A program made the translations under genes and the position numbers. A stretch of 6,833 nt of DNA, taken from the NCBI GenBank assembly GCA_028690555.1, contig JAQVBA010000051.1:1-6833 (forward strand), written 5' to 3'. A model generated the notes under the pieces. That model saw only the letters and a list, made by a program, of their open reading frames with translations, was not told the DNA's origin and ran no database searches. This DNA is from Acholeplasmataceae bacterium (GTDB lineage Bacteria; Bacillota_I; Bacilli_A; Acholeplasmatales; Acholeplasmataceae). Shown here one piece after another: positions 1 to 6,561 of this stretch; the first letter of the stretch is position 1; every line of letters starts with the position of its first letter.

Positions 1-471
1 ACTGGACGTTTTGTCATCGGTGGACCTCATGGAGATGCAGGTTTAACCGGTCGTAAGATTATTGTGGATACATACGGTGGATATGCACGTCATGGTGGTG
101 GAGCATTCTCAGGTAAAGATCCATCGAAAGTCGATCGAAGTGCAGCTTATATGGCAAGATATATTGCAAAAAACATCGTAGCATCTGGCATTGCAGACCA
201 ATGTGAGATCCAAATTGCTTATGCTATTGGGGTTGCAGAACCGGTCAGTTTATATATTGATACGTTTGGAACTGAAAGAGTTGCAATCGAAAAAATATAT
301 GAAGCTGTTCATAAAAATTTCGACTTAAAACCTAAAGGAATCATCGATGCACTCGATTTAAAAAAGCCAATTTATAAAAAAACAGCTGCTTATGGTCATT
401 TCGGCCGTAATGAGCCAACTTTTAGTTGGGAAAACACAGATAAGATTGCAATTTTTAGGGATCTATTATAA
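1..471 (+). CDS. metK: S-adenosylmethionine synthetase (methionine adenosyltransferase), C-terminal part; 5' end outside window
   Basis: MetK makes S-adenosylmethionine from ATP and methionine in the cytoplasm, releasing phosphate and pyrophosphate. The frame is open from base 1 and gives 156 residues before TAA (469-471). The family is usually about 390 residues, so roughly the first 60% lies upstream. The fragment opens with the hallmark TGRFVIGGPHGDAGLTGRK, followed by DTYGGYARHGGGAFSGKDP and the KVDRSAAYMARY helix, which are the conserved ATP/methionine-binding and tetramer-interface segments. It ends with FGRNEPTFSWENTDK, matching the usual C-terminal GHFGR...W..TD motif. An internal ATG at 64 is not the start, because conserved sequence continues upstream of it. 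No terminator separates it from the gene at 490 (18-nt gap), so read-through is likely. Any SAM-responsive leader would lie outside the window. Identification is by motif recognition and is very secure. Confidence 0.97.
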   Translation, partial: TGRFVIGGPHGDAGLTGRKIIVDTYGGYARHGGGAFSGKDPSKVDRSAAYMARYIAKNIVASGIADQCEIQIAYAIGVAEPVSLYIDTFGTERVAIEKIYEAVHKNFDLKPKGIIDALDLKKPIYKKTAAYGHFGRNEPTFSWENTDKIAIFRDLL

Positions 472-480
472 AATAAAACC

Positions 481-487
481 GGTGATC
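481..487 (+). promoter_or_regulatory. Ribosome binding site of the DUF3137 gene
   Basis: GGTGATC lies two bases before the ATG at 490. It matches the 3' half of the full 16S anti-SD complement (AAGGAGGTGATC) rather than the usual GGAGG core. This explains the apparently short spacing and supports the ATG at 490 as the start. Confidence 0.55.
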
Positions 488-489
488 TC

Positions 490-1386
490 ATGGACAAATT
501 ACAAGCTTTAGAAGAAAAAAGATTAAAAATCGTTAAAGCATATCAAAAAGAACAAACAACAGGTATCATTCTCTTAGTGATTGGTATCATTGGTTTTATC
601 ATCGGATTATTAAATGAGATTAGTCCACTGCTTGTGATTGGCATTATGTTGTTTGCGATTGCGATCTATTTTTTTGGTAAAGCAAGAAATCACCATAATA
701 CCTTTAGAAAAGTAATCAAGAAAGATTTAATCACGAGTCTTTTAGAAGATCAGTTTGAATCGGTGACGTATCAACCTGAACTTATGATTAATGTCTCAAG
801 AATTAATCAAGTGGGATTAGTGAAACGTCCAGATAAATATACGGGTGAAGATTATATTTCCGGGATGTATAAAGGTGTTAAATTTGAAGTCTCTGACGTT
901 GATTTAAAAGAACGTCATGAAACGAGAGATTCAAATGGTAACCGCACGGTTACCTATGAAACATACTTTAAAGGACGCTGGTATATCTATACATTTGAAC
1001 GTCAATTTGAAGATGTTTTAAAAGTGGTTGAAGGAAGATTTAATTCTGCGGATAAACGTGGACTCATTAAAATCGAAACTGAAAGTATTCAATTTAACAA
1101 AAAATATCAAATCTACGCATCCACTCAAGAATATGCCTTTTATCACATTACGTCATCCTTGATTGAAAAACTATTAGAATTAGAAGCGCTTCATCGAGGA
1201 ACCATTCAATACTGTTACATTAAAAATGAACTTCATATTGGTGTCAATGATCGTCATGATTATATGGAATTATCGCTTAAGAAACCAATCAATGAAGCTA
1301 CATTAAAAGATTTTATGTCAGATATCGATCTTATTCCCGCAATTATTAATGAGTTGCGGTTAGATAGTCAAAAGTTCAAAAGATGA
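490..1386 (+). CDS. DUF3137-type two-helix membrane protein, function unknown
   Basis: This 298-residue protein begins with a charged, coiled-coil-prone segment (residues 1-22, rich in K/E). Two hydrophobic helices follow, at about 24-41 and 46-63, separated by a short LNEISP turn. The remaining ~235 residues form a soluble domain. Family-like segments are the EDYISGMYKGVKFEVSDVDL stretch (120-139), the FKGRWYIYTFERQF stretch (160-173) and KKYQIYASTQEYAFYHIT (204-221). I recognise this pattern as DUF3137, from memory and not from a search. With a short N-terminal tail and a closely spaced hairpin, the large domain is most likely cytoplasmic. It sits 18 nt after metK and 20 nt before a LemA gene; DUF3137 and LemA proteins are often neighbours, which suggests a shared membrane-associated role. 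It ends in TGA (1384-1386), showing that UGA is a stop here. No catalytic motif is visible. Confidence 0.85.
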   Translation: MDKLQALEEKRLKIVKAYQKEQTTGIILLVIGIIGFIIGLLNEISPLLVIGIMLFAIAIYFFGKARNHHNTFRKVIKKDLITSLLEDQFESVTYQPELMINVSRINQVGLVKRPDKYTGEDYISGMYKGVKFEVSDVDLKERHETRDSNGNRTVTYETYFKGRWYIYTFERQFEDVLKVVEGRFNSADKRGLIKIETESIQFNKKYQIYASTQEYAFYHITSSLIEKLLELEALHRGTIQYCYIKNELHIGVNDRHDYMELSLKKPINEATLKDFMSDIDLIPAIINELRLDSQKFKR

Positions 1387-1406
1387 ACTAGAAAGGATAT
1401 AATGTT

Positions 1407-1967
1407 ATGGACCCTATTTATATTGTATTAATCGTTTTAGGCGTCGTTCTATTGATGATTACTTTTTGGATCATTGGTGAAATCAATAGTTTCCGTCGTA
1501 TGCTTGTTAAGATTGATGAATCCGAATCATCGATTGATGTTGCTTTAACGAAGCGTTTTGATTTACTCACTAAAATGTTTCAAGCAGCAAAAGGCTACAT
1601 GAAACATGAAGCAGAAACTTTAGAAAAAGTTGTTAAAATGCGTCAACCAGCACATGCTGCATCAATTGAAGATAAGCAAGCATTTGCGAATGAACTCACT
1701 AGAGGTTTACAAGCAATTAATGTTGTCGTTGAACAATACCCTGATTTAAAGGCTTCACAAAATGTTTCGAAACTTCAAGATGCAACTTTAGAAGTTGAAG
1801 AAAACTTGCAAGCTTCACGTCGTGTTTATAATTCAAATGTTTCATATTATAATCAAAAAGTTGTTGTCTTCCCAAGTAACATGATTGCAAAATGGAAGAA
1901 TTTTGAAAAGCGTGCATTCTTTGAAGCGGAAGCTTTAAAGAGAGAAGACGTTAAATTTGATTTTTAA
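1407..1967 (+). CDS. lemA: LemA family membrane protein
   Basis: This is a 186-residue LemA protein, close to the family's usual length. One strongly hydrophobic N-terminal helix (about residues 4-24) is followed by a mostly helical domain. Family hallmarks are the ESSIDVALTKRFDLLTKM segment (40-57), AKGYMKHEAE (61-70), the YPDLKAS motif (111-117), the SRRVYNSNVSYYNQKV helix (137-152) and the FPSNMIA signature (155-161), then FFEAEA near the end. The start at 1407 is backed by the SD GAAAGGA (1391-1397) with a 9-nt spacer. LemA proteins are widespread membrane proteins whose biochemical role remains unclear; the name comes from a Listeria antigen. The DUF3137 gene lies 20 nt upstream, and an intrinsic terminator starts about 20 nt downstream, so this looks like the last gene of a metK-DUF3137-lemA unit. 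Confidence 0.93.
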   Translation: MDPIYIVLIVLGVVLLMITFWIIGEINSFRRMLVKIDESESSIDVALTKRFDLLTKMFQAAKGYMKHEAETLEKVVKMRQPAHAASIEDKQAFANELTRGLQAINVVVEQYPDLKASQNVSKLQDATLEVEENLQASRRVYNSNVSYYNQKVVVFPSNMIAKWKNFEKRAFFEAEALKREDVKFDF

Positions 1968-1985
1968 TTTAGATTTAAGTTAAGC

Positions 1986-2016
1986 AAAAGTAATCGGGAA
2001 ACCGATTATTTTTTTT
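1986..2016 (+). terminator. Intrinsic (rho-independent) terminator after lemA
   Basis: A perfect 7-bp stem, TAATCGG (1991-1997) with CCGATTA (2002-2008), closes a GAAA tetraloop of the stable GNRA class (1998-2001). Eight T residues follow (2009-2016). The AAAAG upstream (1986-1990) can pair further with the T tract. The position, about 20 nt after the lemA stop, fits the end of the metK-DUF3137-lemA transcript and separates it from secA. Confidence 0.9.
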
Positions 2017-2061
2017 ATCATTTTTAGATTGTGTGATTTATGCTTGAATCATCTTTATCGC

Positions 2062-2093
2062 TTGTAAATAAGGTCTTATTATAGTAATATAAT
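2062..2093 (+). promoter_or_regulatory. Candidate sigma-70/sigma-A promoter for the secA-prfB unit
   Basis: A perfect TATAAT lies at 2088-2093 in the gap between the lemA terminator and secA, but no good -35 sits 16-18 nt upstream of it. The alternative pair is TTGTAA (2062-2067) with TAATAT (2085-2090), at the ideal 17-nt spacing with four of six matches in each box. Either choice would start transcription near 2095-2101, giving a very short leader that reaches directly into the secA SD (AAAAGGA, 2102-2107). The rest of the 150-nt gap shows no other clear element. A promoter here is expected because a strong terminator precedes it; the exact boxes are uncertain. Confidence 0.5.
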
Positions 2094-2117
2094 AAAGAAC
2101 GAAAAGGATGTGGACCT

Positions 2118-4586
2118 ATGCTAAAAAAGTGGTTTGACCCAAGTAAAAAAGAACTAAAAGAAGCTGGAAAGATTGCGGATCAGGTTTTTTTACTTGAGGA
2201 TAAGATGAAAGCATTAACTGATGAGGAGTTACAAGCATATACCCCTCTATTTAAAAATAGATATCAAAATGGTGAATCATTAGATAGTTTAATGGTTGAA
2301 GCATTTGCAGTGGTAAGAGAAGCGTCAAGACGTGTAACAAAACTCGTACCATACCATGTGCAAGTCATTGGTGCGGTTGCGATTTTCCATGGGAATATCG
2401 CAGAAATGAAAACTGGTGAAGGTAAAACATTGACTGCCGTTATGCCAGCATATCTTCATGCATTAAATGGTGAGGGAACGCACATTGTCACGGTGAATGA
2501 ATACTTAGCCCGTCGTGAAGCTGAAGGCGAAATCGGTGATTTATTTCGCTATTTAGGACTTACGGTTGGATTAAATGTTCGTGATCTTTCAAGAGAAGAG
2601 AAAAAAGCAGCGTATGATTGCGATATTTTGTATTCTACAAATAGTGAATTAGGATTTGACTATTTAAGAGATCACATGGTGCTTTATGCAAAAGATATGG
2701 TTGCTCAACGTGGCCTTAATTACGCGATTATCGATGAAGTTGACTCCATTTTAATCGATGAAGCAAGAACACCTTTAATCATTTCTGGTGGTGCTAAAAA
2801 CAATAATAATTTATATCAATCTGCCGATCGTTTTGCGAAATCACTTCGTGATGAAGATTTCGAAATTGATATTGAATCAAAGAGCATTGCACTTACACCT
2901 TCAGGAATTACAAGAGCCGAACAAGTCTTTCAATTGGATAATTTATATGATTTAAAATATGTCACATTAGTGCATCATATTAATAATGCACTTCGTGCTA
3001 ATTACATCATGTCACGTGATGTCGATTATGTCGTAGATGACAATGAAGTATTAATTGTTGACCAGTTTACCGGTCGTATTTTACGTGGTAGACAATTTAC
3101 AGAAGGTCTTCATCAAGCATTGGAATCCAAAGAAGGCGTGACGATTAAAAAAGAAACCGTCACGGTAGCAACCATCACATATCAAAATTTCTTTAGAATG
3201 TATAAAAAACTTTCTGGGATGACAGGGACTGCGAAGACTGAAGAAGATGAATTTAGAGAAATCTATAATATGGATGTCATCGAAATTCCAACCAATGCTC
3301 CAGTCATTAGAATTGATGCTCCTGACTTTTTATATGCCAGAAAAGAAGACAAATTTAAAGCTTTATGTGATGAAATTGAACAAAGACATAGTCTTGGTCA
3401 ACCGATGTTGATTGGTACAATTGCTGTTGAAACATCGGAAGAATTATCATGGATGCTCAAACAAAGACGGATTCCACATGAAGTCTTAAATGCGAAAAAC
3501 CATGCAAGAGAAGCGGAAATCGTTTTAAAAGCAGGTCAAAAAGGTGCCGTCACGATTGCAACCAATATGGCTGGTCGTGGGACCGATATTAAGCTTGGCG
3601 AAGGTGTTGTTGAACTTGGTGGTTTAGCGGTTATTGGTAGTGAACGTCATGAATCAAGACGTATTGATAATCAGTTAAGAGGTCGTAGTGGACGACAAGG
3701 AGATCCAGGGTATTCAAGATTTTATTTATCAGCAGAAGATGAACTCATGATGCGTTTCGGTGGTGAAACGTTTAAGAGTCGTTTAGAAATGCTTGAAAGA
3801 TTGAATAAGAGTGGTGAACAATTAGAATCAAAAATGTTCTCACGCTTTGTAAGCAGTGCTCAAAAACGTATTGAAGGGAATAACTACGATACGCGTAAAA
3901 ATGTCTTAAAATATGATGATGTGTTACGTTTACAACGTGAAATTATTTATAAAAATCGACGTGATATTTTGACCCTTCCTTCGATTGAAGATCAAGTAAG
4001 AGATACAGTAAAACGTTCAATCGTTGATATGATTAACCCATTTATTCACACGAATAATAAAAATCAAATCACAATTGATTATGAAAATATTTATGCGCAA
4101 TTCAATGGAAACATCTTTCCTCCAGATACACTCAAAGAGGAAAATATTTGTTCTTTAAATAGTGAAGAATTAAAAGCTTATGTGACGAATTTAGCAGATC
4201 AAGAAATCAATCGTAAAAAGGGTTTAGTTCCACCTGAAATTTTCGAAGAGTTTTTGAAAGTGATCATGCTTCGCATTATTGATACATACTGGATGCAACA
4301 CATTGATGCGATGAGTGAACTCAGACAAGGTGTTACATTACAAGCTTATGGTCAACAAAATCCATTGGTCATTTATCAAGGTGAAGGCTTGAGAATGTTT
4401 AATGAAATGGTTCGGAAAATTGCTCAAGACACCACACGTTATGCAGTTAGAGCACAAATCCAATATAATGTTGAACGTGAAGCCGTAGTTAAGAACACGC
4501 AAACAAACGAAGGTCGACCAGATGATAAGCCAAGAAAGCCAAAGGTTAGAAAAAATCGGTCACAAAGAAATCTACCTTGGCGCTAG
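2118..4586 (+). CDS. secA: Preprotein translocase ATPase SecA
   Basis: SecA is the cytosolic/peripheral ATPase that pushes unfolded secretory proteins through SecYEG. The 822-residue protein has the standard order. NBD1 carries Walker A MKTGEGKT (97-104), the DEVD Walker B (206-209) and ILIDEARTPLIISG. The preprotein cross-linking domain covers about 222-360, ending before KKLSGMTGTAKTEEDEF. NBD2 has TNMAGRGTDIKLG (482-494) and the arginine-finger motif QLRGRSGRQGDPG (519-531). The helical scaffold and two-helix finger follow (about 571-780). The full domain set and length indicate the housekeeping SecA. Two departures stand out: the C-terminal tail is a short basic segment with no Cys cluster, so the zinc-binding SecB/lipid-binding motif is missing, and the finger tip reads LQAY rather than the usual LRAY/LRGY. 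The SD AAAAGGA (2102-2107) supports the ATG. The stop TAG overlaps the prfB SD, implying coupled translation. Confidence 0.98.
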   Translation: MLKKWFDPSKKELKEAGKIADQVFLLEDKMKALTDEELQAYTPLFKNRYQNGESLDSLMVEAFAVVREASRRVTKLVPYHVQVIGAVAIFHGNIAEMKTGEGKTLTAVMPAYLHALNGEGTHIVTVNEYLARREAEGEIGDLFRYLGLTVGLNVRDLSREEKKAAYDCDILYSTNSELGFDYLRDHMVLYAKDMVAQRGLNYAIIDEVDSILIDEARTPLIISGGAKNNNNLYQSADRFAKSLRDEDFEIDIESKSIALTPSGITRAEQVFQLDNLYDLKYVTLVHHINNALRANYIMSRDVDYVVDDNEVLIVDQFTGRILRGRQFTEGLHQALESKEGVTIKKETVTVATITYQNFFRMYKKLSGMTGTAKTEEDEFREIYNMDVIEIPTNAPVIRIDAPDFLYARKEDKFKALCDEIEQRHSLGQPMLIGTIAVETSEELSWMLKQRRIPHEVLNAKNHAREAEIVLKAGQKGAVTIATNMAGRGTDIKLGEGVVELGGLAVIGSERHESRRIDNQLRGRSGRQGDPGYSRFYLSAEDELMMRFGGETFKSRLEMLERLNKSGEQLESKMFSRFVSSAQKRIEGNNYDTRKNVLKYDDVLRLQREIIYKNRRDILTLPSIEDQVRDTVKRSIVDMINPFIHTNNKNQITIDYENIYAQFNGNIFPPDTLKEENICSLNSEELKAYVTNLADQEINRKKGLVPPEIFEEFLKVIMLRIIDTYWMQHIDAMSELRQGVTLQAYGQQNPLVIYQGEGLRMFNEMVRKIAQDTTRYAVRAQIQYNVEREAVVKNTQTNEGRPDDKPRKPKVRKNRSQRNLPWR

Positions 4587-4590
4587 GAGG
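4585..4590 (+). promoter_or_regulatory. prfB ribosome binding site, overlapping the secA stop codon
   Basis: AGGAGG overlaps the secA TAG (4584-4586). Two adjacent ATGs follow: 4593 is only 2 nt away, while 4596 has a normal 5-nt spacer. The spacing favours 4596, and so does the protein length (48 residues from that Met to the end of the FWND motif, the same as I recall for B. subtilis RF2). Confidence 0.75.
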
Positions 4591-4595
4591 CTATG

Positions 4596-5696
4596 ATGGA
4601 AACGTATGAAGTCAATAAAATGATGGCTTTGTTTAATCAAAGTCTTGAAGATTTGAAACGAGCCATTCAACCTGAAAAATTAAAGAAAACCTATGATGAC
4701 TTAAATCTTAAAATGCAAGCCCCAGGTTTTTGGAATGATACGAAAGAAGCAAAAAAAGTCACGAAAGAAGCAAATGCCATCATTGAAAAATTAAACCAAT
4801 TTCAATCCTTGAGCAAATCTTTTAAAGGATTAGTTGATTGGTTTGAAATTTCCGAAGAAGGCACTGAAGAATGGGAGATCTTAGAATCAGATCTTGATCA
4901 ATTTGAAACGCATCTTCATGCATTTGAAATTGAGACACTATTAAATGGTCCTTATGATCAAAATAATGCCATTATCGAACTACATCCAGGTGCTGGTGGG
5001 ACAGAAAGTCAAGATTGGACCGATATGCTTTATCGGATGTATTCTCGTTATGCACAAAAGAAAAAATATAAAGTCGAAGTCTTAGACTATCAAGCAGGCG
5101 AAGAAGCCGGAATAAAAAGTGTTACACTTTTAATTAAAGGGCCATATGCTTATGGTTATTTGAAAGCTGAACGTGGTGTCCATAGACTCGTTCGTATTTC
5201 ACCCTTTGATTCTAATGCGAGACGTCATACATCATTTGCTTCACTCGATGTCTTGCCTGAAATCGATGATGAAATCGATATTGAAATTAAAGATGAAGAT
5301 ATTAAAGTAGATGTTTACAGAAGCGGTGGTGCCGGTGGACAATCTGTGAACACAACCGATTCAGCCGTAAGAATTACGCATCTTTCAACCAATATCGTCG
5401 TTACGTGTCAAAATGAACGAAGTCAACTTAAAAATAAAGAATCTGCGATGCAAGTTCTAAAAGCAAAACTCGTCCAAGAAGAAATTAAAAAACAAGAACA
5501 AGCCCTAAAAGATATCAAAGGTGAACAAAAAGATATTGCTTGGGGATCACAAATCAGATCTTATGTGTTCCATCCATACCAAATGGTCAAAGATCACAGG
5601 ACAAACTACGAAGTGTCACAAGTTGATCTTGTCATGGATGGCGACTTAGATGGATTCATTAATGCCTATTTAAAATCAGGTGAGATCAATGAATAA
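4596..5696 (+). CDS. prfB: Peptide chain release factor 2 (RF2)
   Basis: RF2 recognises UGA and UAA in the ribosomal A site and triggers release of the finished protein. The 366-residue product (367 if the ATG at 4593 is used) is full length. It contains the N-terminal helical domain with APGFWND, the ELHPGAGGTESQDW segment, the RF2 stop-recognition tripeptide SPF (residues 202-204) and the catalytic GGQ (247-249, bases 5334-5342), whose Gln contacts the peptidyl-transferase centre. The C-terminal WGSQIRSYVFHPY motif is intact. The residue matching E. coli RF2 position 246 is Ser. Unlike most prfB genes, it is one continuous frame: the place where the autoregulatory CTT-TGA frameshift normally lies reads ATT-CAA (4665-4670), with no in-frame stop. 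It lies directly after secA, the usual Firmicutes order, and overlaps the next gene by 8 nt. Confidence 0.98.
   Translation: METYEVNKMMALFNQSLEDLKRAIQPEKLKKTYDDLNLKMQAPGFWNDTKEAKKVTKEANAIIEKLNQFQSLSKSFKGLVDWFEISEEGTEEWEILESDLDQFETHLHAFEIETLLNGPYDQNNAIIELHPGAGGTESQDWTDMLYRMYSRYAQKKKYKVEVLDYQAGEEAGIKSVTLLIKGPYAYGYLKAERGVHRLVRISPFDSNARRHTSFASLDVLPEIDDEIDIEIKDEDIKVDVYRSGGAGGQSVNTTDSAVRITHLSTNIVVTCQNERSQLKNKESAMQVLKAKLVQEEIKKQEQALKDIKGEQKDIAWGSQIRSYVFHPYQMVKDHRTNYEVSQVDLVMDGDLDGFINAYLKSGEINE
5678..5683 (+). promoter_or_regulatory. Ribosome binding site of the YitT-family gene, inside the prfB end
   Basis: AGGTGA sits 5 nt before the ATG at 5689, within the last prfB codons. A GTG at 5680 extends the same frame by three codons but falls inside this SD and has no SD of its own, so ATG 5689 is the preferred start. 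Confidence 0.7.
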
Positions 5697-6561
5697 AGCA
5701 AAGTGGAGAGAAGTTATAGAAATCACAGCAGGCGTCATTTTGATGTCTGTTGGTTTCTATTTTTTCTTATTACCGTTTAATTTAATTATTGGCGGTGTGA
5801 TGGGTGTATCGGTGATTTTACAAGATGTGATCCCAATTAGTACTTTCATGTATATTGCCAATACGGTGTTGTTAATCATCGGACTTATCTTTTTAGGTAA
5901 AGTTTTTTTCATTAAAACGATTTATGCAACACTTTTATCACCAACGATTATTTTTATCTTAGAAAGATTAGTATCCCAAGACTTTTTTGTGAAACATTTA
6001 ACCGAATCTCCATTAATGATTTCAGCGTTATTTGGTGGCATTTTTTTAGGTGTCGGAATTGGAATCGTCTTTCGATCAAATGCGACCACAGGTGGTATTG
6101 ATATCATTCAAAATATTTTAAATAAGTATTTACATATTCCCTTTTCAACTGCCATTTATTTAACCGATGGCGTCATTATCTTATATGCCATTTTAATTAA
6201 TTTTCAATTAGGACTTTATGCACTAGGTTCAATGATTTTAACGGCACTGATTGTCGATAAATTATCGATCGAAGGAAAATCTGGGTACACCGTTTTTATC
6301 ATCACCAATTACGCAGAGTTGATGCAAGAAAAAATCTTTTTAGAATTAGAACGTGGCGTGACTTTAGTCGATGCTATGGGTGGATTTTCTAAAGAAAAGA
6401 AAACGATGATTGTATGTACGGTGGATCGTAATCAACTCTATTTATTTAAACGAATCATTAAGCAAGTGGATCCAAAAGCATTTACCTTTGTGACACGTAC
6501 GAAAGAGGCGTTAGGTGAAGGATTTTCAAGGGAGGTAGCCTCATGGGAAGTAAAAAGCTAG
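5689..6561 (+). CDS. YitT family membrane protein (N-terminal YitT_membrane region, C-terminal DUF2179)
   Basis: This 290-residue integral membrane protein is of the YitT type; its transported or sensed substrate is not established. Hydrophobic segments lie at about 11-29, 33-48, 52-70, 73-92, 109-129 and 154-190. The segment NLIIGGVMG (31-39) and the loop SNATTGGIDII (130-140) are typical of the family. After the last helix, a soluble domain (about 199-280) with LERGVTLVDAMGGFSKEKKT, DPKAF and a closing EALGEGF matches DUF2179. Length and layout are normal. The ATG at 5689 is chosen for its SD (5678-5683); a GTG at 5680 would add three residues. It overlaps the prfB end by 8 nt and the next gene by 19 nt, so translation of the three is probably coupled. 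From memory, Bacillus also has a YitT-family gene (yvjA) beside prfB, supporting conserved context rather than chance. Confidence 0.92.
   Translation: MNKAKWREVIEITAGVILMSVGFYFFLLPFNLIIGGVMGVSVILQDVIPISTFMYIANTVLLIIGLIFLGKVFFIKTIYATLLSPTIIFILERLVSQDFFVKHLTESPLMISALFGGIFLGVGIGIVFRSNATTGGIDIIQNILNKYLHIPFSTAIYLTDGVIILYAILINFQLGLYALGSMILTALIVDKLSIEGKSGYTVFIITNYAELMQEKIFLELERGVTLVDAMGGFSKEKKTMIVCTVDRNQLYLFKRIIKQVDPKAFTFVTRTKEALGEGFSREVASWEVKS
6528..6536 (+). promoter_or_regulatory. Strong ribosome binding site of the terminal gene
   Basis: AAGGGAGGT, with GGAGG at 6531-6535, lies 7-11 nt before the ATG at 6543, within the YitT coding sequence. It is among the strongest SD sites in the window. It is the main reason to accept a start at 6543 that overlaps the YitT gene by 19 nt. 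Confidence 0.8.

Noticed and set aside
472..489. Possible terminator or promoter between metK and the DUF3137 gene
   Set aside because: The gap is 18 nt, has no hairpin with a T tract and is too short for an independent promoter; read-through is the simpler reading.
1402..1404. ATG just before the lemA start
   Set aside because: It is out of frame with LemA; the ATG at 1407 gives the full family N-terminus.
1717..1917. 66-codon open frame on the minus strand inside lemA
   Set aside because: It lies wholly within a well-supported LemA gene, has no recognisable protein pattern and is a shadow of the coding strand.
2034..2051. Short inverted repeat TGATT...AATCA between the terminator and the secA promoter
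   Set aside because: Only five pairs with a loop of eight bases in AT-rich sequence; expected by chance and not a clear operator.
5680..5688. GTG start extending the YitT protein by three residues
   Set aside because: The GTG lies within the AGGTGA SD that serves the ATG at 5689 and has no SD of its own.
5922..6107. 61-codon open frame on the minus strand inside the YitT gene
   Set aside because: It is antisense to conserved membrane segments, with no family resemblance; a shadow frame.
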